Source: CAXBNB01 sp040222275 (GTDB lineage Bacteria > Bacteroidota > Bacteroidia > Cytophagales > Cyclobacteriaceae). Taken from it: a DNA stretch of 64,000 nt. Below are positions 28,589 through 37,109 of the stretch, one piece after another. Numbering within the stretch: the first letter of the stretch is position 1; each line of letters begins with the position of its first letter. The notes below the pieces were generated by a model. The model did not search any database and was not told the origin of the DNA. It saw nothing but the letters and a program-made list of their open reading frames with translations. Made by a program: the position numbers and the translations under genes. Where the stretch lies: NCBI GenBank assembly GCA_040222275.1, contig JAVKDJ010000011.1:1-64000 (forward strand). The letters are read 5' to 3'.

Positions 28589-28596
28589 CAAAAATA
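28589..28596 (-). promoter_or_regulatory. -7 box (TATTTTTG) for the DUF4160-DUF2442 pair
   Basis: An exact match to the Bacteroidetes -7 consensus TAnnTTTG on the minus strand, 17 bp before the ATG at 28572. No clear TTG at the -33 distance. Confidence 0.4.
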
Positions 28597-28758
28597 ACAA
28601 ATTTGAATTTTGACAGCTACAGCCATTGTCATTCTTTAGTTTCTAGCCAACTTCAGGAATAGCCCCTTTTGCAAGAATTGAGGTAAAGCTTTCAGCCAGC
28701 GCACTACTTTTTTTAAATTCACAAAATAGGAAGGGGTGAATAAATTAACATAGATTAG

Positions 28759-29625
28759 TTAGTCTTTATGAACCCTATATCTTAGTGATAATTCAACAGT
28801 ACTGTCGTCTATAAAATAGTTGGAATGCACTATCCCCACTATTTGTATTTTGTCCTTCCAATTAAATCCTGCATTGATACTAAATATATCTGAACCGCTT
28901 TTGAACCTACGTGTAAATCCTACAATAAAAAGATTTTTGATTTCAGAGGTAAAGTTGGCATCTATGATATCCCACTCCAAAGAATGGTGGTAGATTATTG
29001 AAGGGTTAATACTTAACCAATTGTTTACCTGAAACTTAGATCCAAGGATTGTAGAGGTGAATCTAAGATGTCGCTGTTCCCGAACACTCATTATAGTCTC
29101 ATCACTACTTTTTTGGATATTGAAAATATTATTAATTGTTACGCCTCCATAAAAAGAATTGTGGTGGTAAACCATGCCCACATCCATATCTGTATTCGAG
29201 TACAAGAGCTTGCTTGCCCCGGGACTTAAGGACACCGAACTATTGTGATTTACATTTTTTCGATCCAAATTCACCCCAATTACAAGGTTTCCGGCTTTTT
29301 GTAATTTCAGCTGATGATTATACGATAACCTCCAGTCACTTTGATTCCAATTATGAAAGGGTTGATTTTGGAAAGTTACACCAATACCACTGTTGATTCC
29401 TGATAACTGTGTTTCGTATGAGAACAGGAGGTAAGTTGGTAGAAGGGCTCGGTCCCCAACACCACGTTTTACGAAGGATGTAAACTGATGGCCATTTTTT
29501 ATACCAGCGAAGGCCGGGTTGATTAATTTTAAGTCATACTGATATAGTTTAAATGGTGTTAAATCCTGGGCGAAGGAAGGACCGCAGAAAAGACCGATGG
29601 ACAAGAACAAAAATAACCTTTTCAT
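28759..29625 (-). CDS. Orphan type IX secretion membrane protein, PorP/SprF family
   Basis: 288 residues. Signal peptide about 1-19 (CGPSFAQ), then the family opening LTPFKLYQYDLKLINPAFAG, followed by beta-barrel strands and an aromatic-rich end (VELSLRYRVHKD). It is diverged from the 7217-8131 copy (different lengths and loops). Unlike that copy, it has no sorting-domain substrate or OmpA partner beside it. Instead it sits between argD and the DUF4160 gene. I infer a partner substrate coded elsewhere. Confidence 0.85.
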   Translation of the reverse strand: MKRLFLFLSIGLFCGPSFAQDLTPFKLYQYDLKLINPAFAGIKNGHQFTSFVKRGVGDRALLPTYLLFSYETQLSGINSGIGVTFQNQPFHNWNQSDWRLSYNHQLKLQKAGNLVIGVNLDRKNVNHNSSVSLSPGASKLLYSNTDMDVGMVYHHNSFYGGVTINNIFNIQKSSDETIMSVREQRHLRFTSTILGSKFQVNNWLSINPSIIYHHSLEWDIIDANFTSEIKNLFIVGFTRRFKSGSDIFSINAGFNWKDKIQIVGIVHSNYFIDDSTVELSLRYRVHKD

Positions 29626-29679
29626 TTTTAGGGGATTAGATTTTATAATTGAAAAACATCTTTCAATATACCCATTTAA

Positions 29680-30834
29680 TCATAACTTATCATTGGAAAC
29701 GGCCTCTTCTTGTAGCGCTAAAATCAGGCAATCAGCCAGTAATTTAACCTCAGTTTCTGTAATAGTCAGTGGTGGCAAGAAACGCAATACATTGGGATTA
29801 GCGGCACTTCCGGTAAACAAACCATGATCGAATACGAGTTTCTTTCTAATGGGCGCAACCGGAAAATCGAATTCTATGGCTGTCATCAAGCCTTTGCCAC
29901 GTACTTCCTTCACACCGGGTATCTTAGAAAACAATTCTACCTGAATAGTTTCCAGATTTTTGGCATTTTCTACCAGTTTTTCATTTTCTATTACCTCCAA
30001 AACTGCTAAGGCAGCTGCACAAGCCAGGTGATTGCCCCCGAAGGTAGTACCCAGCATACCAAACCATGCTTCTACTTTAGGGTTGATCAACACCCCTCCA
30101 ATGGGATAGCCATTGCCCATGCCCTTGGCTGTGGTGATGATATCCGGCTGGATGTCATATAACTGGTGGGCGAAAAATTCCCCTGCACGGCCATACCCGG
30201 ATTGCACTTCATCGAGGATGAGCATGGTGCCATGTTTTTTGCACAAAGCGGCAAGTGACGTCATAAAATCCTGTGTAGGAAGATAAATTCCTGCCAGTCC
30301 CTGTATGCCCTCTACAATTACAGCGGCTACATCATTGTTGCGTAGCACCTTATCAGCAGCATCAATGTCATTCAGGTCAACCAGCACTTTTTCGTGGGGT
30401 TGGTTAAATGGTGCTATAATTTTGGGGTTGTCAGTAATGGCTACAGCTCCTGAAGTACGTCCGTGAAATCCGCCTTTGAAGGCCAGGATTTTGCTTCTTT
30501 TGGTTTCGAATGACGCTACTTTTAAGGCATTCTCATTGGCTTCAGCACCTGAGTTGCACAGGAATAAATTGTAATCTTCATAACCTGATAGTTCGCCCAG
30601 CTTTTTTGCCAATTCCTTTTGAATAGGTATTTCGATAGAATTGGAATAGAAAGCCAATTTGTCAAGTTGGTCTTTAATTCTTTTGATATAATGGGGGTGG
30701 GAGTGGCCTATAGAGATCACGGCATGTCCACCATACAAGTCTGTGTATTCTTTGCCTTGCTTATCCCAAAGTTTGAAACCCTTGGCTTTTTCTATCTCAA
30801 TGGGATAGACCGGATATACATTGAATAAGTCCAT
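29680..30834 (-). CDS. argD: Acylornithine aminotransferase (class III)
   Basis: About 384 residues from the ATG at 30834 (MDLFNVYPVYPIEIEKAKG), the usual beginning of Bacteroidetes ArgD. A frame running back to 30888 would encode REP palindrome DNA (30850-30864), so I reject it. Motifs: YTDLYGGHAVISIGHSHPHY, NSGAEANENALKVA, FKGGFHGRTSGAVAITDNPK, ILDEVQSGYGRAGEFFAHQ, and the PLP lysine in TTAKGMGNGYPIGG. It converts N-acylglutamate semialdehyde to N-acylornithine. Downstream of proC; the gap holds the palindrome pair. Confidence 0.95.
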   Translation of the reverse strand: MDLFNVYPVYPIEIEKAKGFKLWDKQGKEYTDLYGGHAVISIGHSHPHYIKRIKDQLDKLAFYSNSIEIPIQKELAKKLGELSGYEDYNLFLCNSGAEANENALKVASFETKRSKILAFKGGFHGRTSGAVAITDNPKIIAPFNQPHEKVLVDLNDIDAADKVLRNNDVAAVIVEGIQGLAGIYLPTQDFMTSLAALCKKHGTMLILDEVQSGYGRAGEFFAHQLYDIQPDIITTAKGMGNGYPIGGVLINPKVEAWFGMLGTTFGGNHLACAAALAVLEVIENEKLVENAKNLETIQVELFSKIPGVKEVRGKGLMTAIEFDFPVAPIRKKLVFDHGLFTGSAANPNVLRFLPPLTITETEVKLLADCLILALQEEAVSNDKL

Positions 30835-30849
30835 TTTATTGTTCATTTC

Positions 30850-30928
30850 AAACCTTACAGGTTTAATTCCGGAATCACTCCAGTTCATCTTTTGGTGTTG
30901 TAACTGGATATGAAAACCTGTAAGGTTT
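30850..30928. repeat. REP-like inverted pair upstream of argD
   Basis: aaaccttacaggttt at 30850-30864 and its exact reverse complement aaacctgtaaggttt at 30914-30928, 49 bp apart. Same design as 15223-15305 with another arm sequence. It fills most of the proC-argD gap and could fold into a large RNA stem in the operon transcript. Confidence 0.7.
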
Positions 30929-30932
30929 TGGT

Positions 30933-31724
30933 TTATTTAATATTTTCAATTCGCTTATAAGAAGTCTTGATCCCCTGGATCACTGCCGAGCTCAGACCAT
31001 GATGCTCCATTTCATTTAACCCTGCTATGGTACATCCCATTGGGGTAGTCACTTTGTCGATGGCGTTTTCCGGATGGTCTCCAGTGCCTTCCAGCAGGGC
31101 TGCAGCACCTTTGGCTACCTGTACGGCTATTTGTTGGGCCTCTTCGGGATGAAACCCAACTTCCACACCACCTTGTGTTGCGGCGCGAATGTACCTGAGA
31201 AAAAAGGCAATGCCGGATGCCCCTATGACTGTAGCCGCCTGCATCAGTTTTTCATCGATAACGAGGGTTGAACCCATAGCATCAAAAATACTTTTCACTT
31301 CATCAAGTCCTTTTTTGTGGCCATTAGTGGCAATGCAAGTCATGGATTCTCCTTTGGCAATGGCTGTATTGGGCATTACCCTGATGATGGAAATCTGGTC
31401 GCCCAGTTGCGCCTGTATTTCAGCAATGCTTACACCTGTCACCACAGAAGCTACTACATGTTTTTCCGGGTTGAGCCCTGACTTGATCTCAAACAAAAGG
31501 TCGTTCAGTTGCCTTGGCTGCACAGCCAATATTACAATATCAGCATTACCAATGGCCTTTTGATTGTCGTCTGTCAGTTCTACTCCAGAACCTTTCAGTT
31601 CTTCCATCCAACTCACTTGCTTGTTGGTAAGGGTGATGGTGCCTTTGTCCAAAAAGCCGGCCTGGGCCAGTCCCCTTGCCATGGCTTTTCCTAGGTTTCC
31701 TCCTCCGAGTATTGCTATATTCAT
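30933..31724 (-). CDS. proC: Pyrroline-5-carboxylate reductase
   Basis: 263 residues. NADP-binding GGGNLGKAMARGLAQAG at the N-terminus, VILAVQPRQLNDLL, IIRVMPNTAIAKGESMTCIA, GASGIAFFLRYIRA, and the C-terminal signature VAKGAAALLEGTGDHPENAIDKVTTPMGCTIAGLNEME. It performs the last proline step. Its place between argC and argD is shared with other Bacteroidetes arginine clusters and links proline and arginine synthesis, whose glutamate-semialdehyde intermediates run in parallel. Confidence 0.96.
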   Translation of the reverse strand: MNIAILGGGNLGKAMARGLAQAGFLDKGTITLTNKQVSWMEELKGSGVELTDDNQKAIGNADIVILAVQPRQLNDLLFEIKSGLNPEKHVVASVVTGVSIAEIQAQLGDQISIIRVMPNTAIAKGESMTCIATNGHKKGLDEVKSIFDAMGSTLVIDEKLMQAATVIGASGIAFFLRYIRAATQGGVEVGFHPEEAQQIAVQVAKGAAALLEGTGDHPENAIDKVTTPMGCTIAGLNEMEHHGLSSAVIQGIKTSYKRIENIK

Positions 31725-31775
31725 TTTTTTATTTATTTAAGACACGATCCTGAGGACCGCACCAACGATGCTTAT

Positions 31776-32771
31776 TTAAAAGGCCAGTGTTTTCAATTTC
31801 AATCCTGTAGTTTCTTCCAGTCCTAAAATCAGGTTCATGTTTTGTACGGCCTGTCCTGATGCTCCTTTGACCAGATTGTCTATGATACTTGTAATCAATA
31901 ATTTATTGCCATGTTTTTCAAGATGAAGGATGCATTTGTTGCTATTTACCACCTGCTTCAAATGGATTCCTTTGTTCGAAATACTGACAAATGGGTGTTC
32001 GTTGTAATAATCTGAATACATTTTTTCAGCTTCCTCCAGGCTCAAATCGCATTCAGTGTAGATGGTGCCAAATATTCCCCTTGTAAAATTGCCCCTTACT
32101 GGTACAAAATTTATGTCGTACTCCATGGAGGCCTGCAAGCTTACCAGGCTTTCCGTTATTTCACCCAGGTGTTGGTGTGTAAAAGTTTTGTACACCGATA
32201 CGTTATTGTTTCTCCAACTGAAATGACTTGTCGCACTTGGATTTTGACCTGCGCCAGTCGATCCCGTGATGGCATTGACATGGATTTCGTTTTTAATGAT
32301 TCCTGCCTTTGCAAGTGGCAGTAGGGCCAGTTGTATGCAGGTGGCGAAACATCCCGGGTTGGCTATGTAATCTGATGCTTTGATTTTGTCCCGTTGAAGC
32401 TCTGGTAATCCGTATATGAATGATTTTCCATCAAAATTGGCATCTGCATTCAGCCTGAAGTCATTGCCCAGGTCTATGATTGTGGTGCTGCTACTAAATT
32501 TGTGATCGACCAAAACCTGCTTGGCTTTCCCATGCCCCTGGCACAAAAACACCACATCCACATCCAGTTTTGGGTCGGAAGAGAAAATTAGGTCGCATTC
32601 GCCAAGAAGGTCTTCATGCACATCACTGATTTTTTTACCGGCATTGCTGGTACTATTGATAAAGGAAATTTCGGCCAACGGGTGGTTGAGCAAAATACGG
32701 ATTAGCTCCCCTGCAGTGTAACCAGCTCCTCCTATAATTCCGACTGATATTTTATTTGTTGTTGACTGCAT
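31776..32771 (-). CDS. argC: N-acyl-gamma-glutamyl-phosphate reductase
   Basis: 331 residues. Nucleotide fold VGIIGGAGYTAGELIRILLNHP, FLCQGHGKA, DLGNDFRLN, catalytic Cys in YIANPGCFATCIQLALLPL, VNAITGSTGAG, FVPVRGNFTRGIFGTIY and a closing segment NLVKGASGQAVQNMNLILGL. It reduces acylglutamyl phosphate to the semialdehyde. The start overlaps the argG stop by 20 bp, which points to translational coupling. proC follows after 51 bp. Confidence 0.96.
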   Translation of the reverse strand: MQSTTNKISVGIIGGAGYTAGELIRILLNHPLAEISFINSTSNAGKKISDVHEDLLGECDLIFSSDPKLDVDVVFLCQGHGKAKQVLVDHKFSSSTTIIDLGNDFRLNADANFDGKSFIYGLPELQRDKIKASDYIANPGCFATCIQLALLPLAKAGIIKNEIHVNAITGSTGAGQNPSATSHFSWRNNNVSVYKTFTHQHLGEITESLVSLQASMEYDINFVPVRGNFTRGIFGTIYTECDLSLEEAEKMYSDYYNEHPFVSISNKGIHLKQVVNSNKCILHLEKHGNKLLITSIIDNLVKGASGQAVQNMNLILGLEETTGLKLKTLAF

Positions 32772-33942
32772 GGTAGATTTTAGTTTGATTGGCCAGTATT
32801 TTAGTAAACCCTTTCACATCATCGCCAGTCCAGGCGTTGTTCATTTCACCGTAATCCCCAAATTTAGAATTCATCAAATCGTGATCGGATGTGATGCCCA
32901 CGATATTGAAGTTGTATGGGGATAGCTCCACGGTCACTTTTCCTGTTACATTTTCCTGTGTGTCAGTTAGGAATTTTTCGATATTCCTCATCACCGGATC
33001 CATGTATTGGCCTTCGTGCAGCAGCATGCCATACCAGTTGGCCAGTTGCTCTTTCCAATACATCTGCCATTTGGTAAGCGTATGTTTTTCCAGTGTTTCA
33101 TGACTTTTGATAATGATCATTGGGGCTGCTGCCTCAAAGCCTACCCGGCCCTTGATGCCAATGATGGTGTCACCTACATGCATGCCCCTGCCGACTGCAT
33201 ATTGCGAAGCAAGTGTTTCCAATTGGATGATGGCATCTACTGGTTTAAGTGATTGTCCATCTATTCCGCAAAGTTCTCCTTTCACGAAATCCAACTCAAT
33301 GGTTTCAGCTCCTTCTTTTTTTAGCTGGGAAGGATAAGCTTCTCCTGGCAAGGTCTGATGGGAAGTGAGGGTTTCTGCGCCACCCACGCTTGTGCCCCAA
33401 AGGCCCTTGTTGATCGAATATTTCGATTTTTCCCAGGAAGCATCCACGCCGTTTGCCTTCAGGTATTCTATTTCTTCCTGCCTGGACAGTTGCATGTCTC
33501 GAATAGGGGTGATGACTTCTATACCGGGGGCCATGATCCCAAAAGTGAGGTCGAACCGTACCTGGTCATTGCCGGCTCCTGTGCTCCCGTGGGCTATATA
33601 GTCGGCACCCAGATTTTTGGCATACCGGGCGATGGCCATCGCCTGGAATACGCGTTCCGCGCTCACCGATAGGGGGTAGGTGTTGTTTTTTAGGATGTTG
33701 CCAAAAATGAGGTATTTGACTGCATCATTGTAAAATTCTTCTACAGCATCAATGTTGCTATGGGATGCAGAACCCAGGCTGTAGGCATGTTTTTCAACCT
33801 TGTCCAGTTCTTCTTTCGAGAATCCTCCGGTGTTTACCAGTACAGTGTGTACTTCCAGGTTTTTTTCCACAGACAAATACTTGACACAATAGGTAGTGTC
33901 TAATCCTCCACTAAATGCTAATACGACTTTCTTTTGACTCAT
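32752..33942 (-). CDS. argG: Argininosuccinate synthase
   Basis: 396 residues. ATP-binding P-loop-like FSGGLDTTYCVKYL, then YIAHGSTGAGNDQVRFDL, TPIRDMQLSRQEEIEYL, KYSINKGLWGTSVGG, and a C-terminal NFNIVGITSDHDLM. It joins citrulline and aspartate with ATP. It starts 4 bp after the stop of the GNAT gene and overlaps argC by 20 bp, so GNAT-argG-argC is a compact operon. Confidence 0.97.
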   Translation of the reverse strand: MSQKKVVLAFSGGLDTTYCVKYLSVEKNLEVHTVLVNTGGFSKEELDKVEKHAYSLGSASHSNIDAVEEFYNDAVKYLIFGNILKNNTYPLSVSAERVFQAMAIARYAKNLGADYIAHGSTGAGNDQVRFDLTFGIMAPGIEVITPIRDMQLSRQEEIEYLKANGVDASWEKSKYSINKGLWGTSVGGAETLTSHQTLPGEAYPSQLKKEGAETIELDFVKGELCGIDGQSLKPVDAIIQLETLASQYAVGRGMHVGDTIIGIKGRVGFEAAAPMIIIKSHETLEKHTLTKWQMYWKEQLANWYGMLLHEGQYMDPVMRNIEKFLTDTQENVTGKVTVELSPYNFNIVGITSDHDLMNSKFGDYGEMNNAWTGDDVKGFTKILANQTKIYHAVNNK

Positions 33943-33946
33943 TATA

Positions 33947-34582
33947 TCAGATGCTCTTATTTTTTACTAATTTTCTTTTGGCTTGTATTTTTTTCAACCG
34001 GACAAAACGTTTGAATTTTTCCCATCTGGCCGATGTGGCTTCTTTTTTGGTGTCTTTGGACTTTGCCGGGTCAAACAACATGCCCGTACACAGGCAATGC
34101 GAACGATTGGTACGGGTAAGGATATCAAAGTTTTTACAAGTCTGGCAACCTTTCCAGAACTGCTCATCATCGGTCAGTTCAGAAAAAGTAACGGGTTGGT
34201 ATCCCAGTTCTGCATTGATTTTCATCACGGCCAGGCTCGTGGTAATCCCGAAGATTTTGGCATTGGGGAATTTCTTCCTTGACAGTTCGAATATCTTTTT
34301 CTTGATTTTTTTTGCCAGTCCAAGTTTGCGGTACTCTGAATTTACGATCAAGCCTGAATTGGCCACAAATTTGTCGTGCCCCCAGCTTTCTATGTAGCAG
34401 AACCCGGCTACATTTTTTCCATCCACACAGATGACAGCTTTTCCTTCAGTCATTTTTTTCTGAAGGTATTCAACCGAGCGCTTGGCAATACCAGTACCCC
34501 TTTCGGTAGCGGCCCTTTCCATCATATCGGCGATGGTTTGGGCATATTGGAGGTGCTTTTCGGTTGCTATTACTATTTCCAT
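33947..34582 (-). CDS. GNAT N-acyltransferase with Cys-rich tail; candidate first enzyme of arginine synthesis
   Basis: 211 residues. GNAT fold about 1-140: an N-terminal helix-strand, VICVDGKNVAGFCYIESW, then the CoA loop region VNSEYRKLGLAKKIKKKIF. The C-terminal part adds four cysteines in a CxxC...CxC pattern (Cys146, Cys149, Cys163, Cys165), a likely zinc site, and a Lys/Arg-rich tail. It is the first gene of the GNAT-argG-argC operon. No argA or argJ is seen in the window, so I infer that it acylates glutamate. The same gene next to argG is common in Bacteroidetes. Function is inferred from place, not proven. Confidence 0.75.
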   Translation of the reverse strand: MEIVIATEKHLQYAQTIADMMERAATERGTGIAKRSVEYLQKKMTEGKAVICVDGKNVAGFCYIESWGHDKFVANSGLIVNSEYRKLGLAKKIKKKIFELSRKKFPNAKIFGITTSLAVMKINAELGYQPVTFSELTDDEQFWKGCQTCKNFDILTRTNRSHCLCTGMLFDPAKSKDTKKEATSARWEKFKRFVRLKKIQAKRKLVKNKSI

Positions 34583-34945
34583 TAGTTTATACCAATAAAG
34601 TAATTATTGAAAATTAAAGTTACCCCGCACATCTCTTTTCTGAGAGCACTGTGGGCTTTTTTTGATTGAATTAAGAAATAAAAGTGTTGGTGAGTGGGCA
34701 GGGTACGTAACCCCGCAAGTATAATATAGCCCCTTAGGGCCTCCTGTACCTGAAATTGAATGCAGCATAATCAACGGAAACTGTTGTTTCTTCGAAAATT
34801 GGAGTATGTATGCTGTTCGTTTTCATAATGAGGGTGCAAAGTAAACCCAGTGCAGGGATATATGCAAGAATCAGGGGATTTATATGGAAGCATAAATCCG
34901 CAAGAATTTATTTCACCTCAATGTTTTTGGAACCGCACGGTGTGT
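34583..34945. other. Intergenic gap of 363 bp, no gene
   Basis: Upstream of the arginine operon and downstream of the Bat-like TPR gene (both minus strand). A weak minus-strand TAATTTTC box (34609-34616) could start the arg operon. No ORF, tRNA, or clear arginine-repressor site is visible. Confidence 0.4.
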
Positions 34946-35884
34946 TTACCAGTCAGGTTTGTTCGAATCCTGCCTTTTGGTAGGTTTTCGCCTGTTTTGT
35001 TGGATGTACTGAATCTCGCTGTTTTTTAGGGCTTCCAGTATCATCTGGGCTTTTTCTTCAGATATATTCATTTCCTGCAGCTTTTCGGCTGTACTTTTTG
35101 GAGGGGCCTGCTCTTCATTTTCTTCTCCTTCTTCACCCTCCTTGCCTTCCTGCTGTTGCTGCTCGCCTTGTTGTTCTTCCTCTTCCTGCTTACCTTTTTG
35201 TTCTTGCTGGTCTTCGCCCTCTTGCTGGTCCTGCTCCTGATCTCCGCCTTCCTGCTGCTCTTGCTCCTTATTTTCCTGGCTTTCTTCGTTTTCTTTAGAC
35301 TCTTCTTCGCTTTGCTGTCCCTGGTCGTCTTGATTTTCCTGACCTTCTTTGTTCTGGTCCTGGTTTTCTTTGTCTTTATTTTCTTCCTGTTTCTCGTCTT
35401 CGTTTTGCTCCTGGTCCTGCTTGTCCTGGTCCTGTTGGTTTTGATCCTGTTTTTCCTGCTCTTTGAGTTTTTTCTTTACCAGTTCGTAGTTGTACCTGGC
35501 GTCATTGTTGGTAGGGTCAGATTTAATGGATTCCTTGAAAAACGCCAGTGCTTTCTCCAGGGTTTTGGGGTCTTTGGAAAGTACGCCCATTTGCTGATAG
35601 GCTTGAGACCTCAAAGTCCGGTCGGTTGAACCCTGAAGGCGTTGGTAAGTGGAAAGGGCGTTTTCTGTGTCTTCCAGCTTGTAGTAGGAATTGGCCAGGT
35701 TCATGATGGCCTTCTCATCCACCAGATTGAGGGAATCGACCAGATAGGAATAGGTAGTGGCCGACTGCTCGTAGTTTCCGGATTGATAAGCCTCTTGTGC
35801 CTTTTTTTTGAGGTTGTTTAATTCAGATATGCCCTTGGGGCTTGTATCCAGCAGTAGAAGCAATATGTTTATTAGAAGCATCAT
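34946..35884 (-). CDS. TPR protein with acidic Gln/Glu-rich tail, BatC-like
   Basis: 312 residues. A hydrophobic start (LLINILLLLLD) then TPR-type helices about 22-140 (AQEAYQSGNYEQSATTYSYLV, YKLEDTENALSTYQRL, FFKESIKSDPTNNDARYNYELV). Residues about 145-265 are low-complexity Q/E/D/K repeats, and a short basic C-terminus follows. BatC/BatE proteins of the Bacteroides aerotolerance group have this TPR plus acidic-tail design. Its ATG overlaps the stop of the VWA gene (ATGA). The periplasmic face of the inner membrane is the likely location. Confidence 0.8.
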   Translation of the reverse strand: MMLLINILLLLLDTSPKGISELNNLKKKAQEAYQSGNYEQSATTYSYLVDSLNLVDEKAIMNLANSYYKLEDTENALSTYQRLQGSTDRTLRSQAYQQMGVLSKDPKTLEKALAFFKESIKSDPTNNDARYNYELVKKKLKEQEKQDQNQQDQDKQDQEQNEDEKQEENKDKENQDQNKEGQENQDDQGQQSEEESKENEESQENKEQEQQEGGDQEQDQQEGEDQQEQKGKQEEEEQQGEQQQQEGKEGEEGEENEEQAPPKSTAEKLQEMNISEEKAQMILEALKNSEIQYIQQNRRKPTKRQDSNKPDW

Positions 35885-36849
35885 ATCGACATGGTTTTAA
35901 CCCTCACAAGCAAGTCCAGCATAATAAGAATGAGTGCCAGGGCCAGAAAGTAATAATACTTGTTGGCAGATACATCCACTTTTTGACTGTCCCTCAATTC
36001 CCCCTCAATATCATCTATGGTGTTGATCAGTCGTGCTACATCATTTTGTGAGTCGTTTATTTCAAAATACTTTCCGCCACTTACATTGGCCAGTTTTTTT
36101 AGCGATACAGGGTTTAGCTTGGTGATCACATCTTTACTGGACCGGTCTTTCTTAAAACCCCTTTGGGTCATGATTTTACTACCTTTGTCCGTTCCTATTC
36201 CCAGGGTAAATAGTTTGATTCCGCTACTTTCAATCTCACGGGCTACATCTTCGGTTTGCTCACCAAAATCTTCCCCGTCACTTATCAGGATAATGATTTT
36301 GGATTTTTGCCTGGTTACAGAAACTTCCTCATCAGATAGTTTTTCCAGGGCCATTTTCAACGCAGGGCCAAAGTCTGTCCCTGTGTTGGGTACCAGGCCG
36401 GTATTTAAGGTTTCAATAAATATATTGAGGGCACTTTTATCATAGGTGAGAGGACATTGCATAAAAGCCTCATTGGAAAACATAATCAATCCAATACGAT
36501 CCGATGAAAACTCATCACAAATGTTTTTAAGCTCAAATTTTAATTTTTCCAGTCGTGTAGGCTGGATATCAAAAGCGTTCATGGATTCTGACAAATCAAC
36601 GGCTATGAAAATGTCTTTGCCGATGGACTGCACCTCCTTGGTGGTGTCACCAAATGAAGGGCCCAGTAGGGCTATAATAAAAAGCAGGAAATATGCTGTG
36701 CGCAATATGATTTTATAAAAGACCTTGCCATAGGCCGATCCCAGCGCTTTGGCTGCACTGATGGACTTAAAGATATAAGCCACATAAAACAGACCAAATA
36801 ATAAAATGAAGACGTATTCCAATGATCCTAACGACCCACTCCATACCAT
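35881..36849 (-). CDS. VWA-domain inner-membrane protein, BatB-like
   Basis: 322 residues from the ATG at 36849 (MVWSGSLGSLEYVFILLFG). The frame runs back to 36909, but a strong promoter lies at 36880-36910, so that longer start would be upstream of transcription. Membrane helices near both ends and around residue 45-65 frame a VWA domain with the MIDAS motif AVDLSESMNAF, LIMFSNEAFMQCPLTYD and IILISDGEDFGEQ. It matches BatA/BatB of the aerotolerance operon. Only one VWA protein and the TPR protein are here; BatA, BatD and the MoxR ATPase are not adjacent. Confidence 0.85.
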   Translation of the reverse strand: MVWSGSLGSLEYVFILLFGLFYVAYIFKSISAAKALGSAYGKVFYKIILRTAYFLLFIIALLGPSFGDTTKEVQSIGKDIFIAVDLSESMNAFDIQPTRLEKLKFELKNICDEFSSDRIGLIMFSNEAFMQCPLTYDKSALNIFIETLNTGLVPNTGTDFGPALKMALEKLSDEEVSVTRQKSKIIILISDGEDFGEQTEDVAREIESSGIKLFTLGIGTDKGSKIMTQRGFKKDRSSKDVITKLNPVSLKKLANVSGGKYFEINDSQNDVARLINTIDDIEGELRDSQKVDVSANKYYYFLALALILIMLDLLVRVKTMSI

Positions 36850-36879
36850 GTCAGGTGTGATTTTATTGATGAGAGGCAA

Positions 36880-36910
36880 CAAATATATATAAGGGTGCCG
36901 GAAGCACAAA
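36880..36910 (-). promoter_or_regulatory. Promoter of the Bat-like pair
   Basis: On the minus strand: TTTG (36910-36907), 19 bp, TATATTTG (36887-36880). This fits the Bacteroidetes sigma consensus TTTG-N19-TAnnTTTG. The ATG at 36849 lies 31 bp downstream of the -7 box. Confidence 0.7.
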
Positions 36911-37053
36911 GGGTCTTTGTTGATTTAACAAATTTTCACAAATGGCAGTTTTTTGCTGTTTTTAACAATGCATTTATACATAGGTATCGCTAATAACAAT
37001 GGCTTAATCATCCGGGAAGTTTATATAACCTAGTGATAATTCTAGGCTAAGAA

Positions 37054-37080
37054 TTTGGTAATTGCCCCGCTCTACTTTCG
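37054..37080 (+). promoter_or_regulatory. Candidate promoter of the TonB receptor
   Basis: TTTG (37054-37057) and TACTTTCG (37073-37080, one mismatch to TAnnTTTG) with a short 15-bp spacer. Just upstream is a small inverted repeat, cctag (37029-37033) and ctagg (37042-37046), which may be an operator. Weak. Confidence 0.3.
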
Positions 37081-37109
37081 CATTGTTATTCACCAAACAA
37101 ATTTTATTT

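Noticed and set aside
35156..35629. Very hydrophobic Leu-rich frame of 157 codons on the plus strand
   Set aside because: It is the antisense of the Gln/Glu/Lys-rich tail of the BatC-like protein, which reads as Leu/Phe codons.
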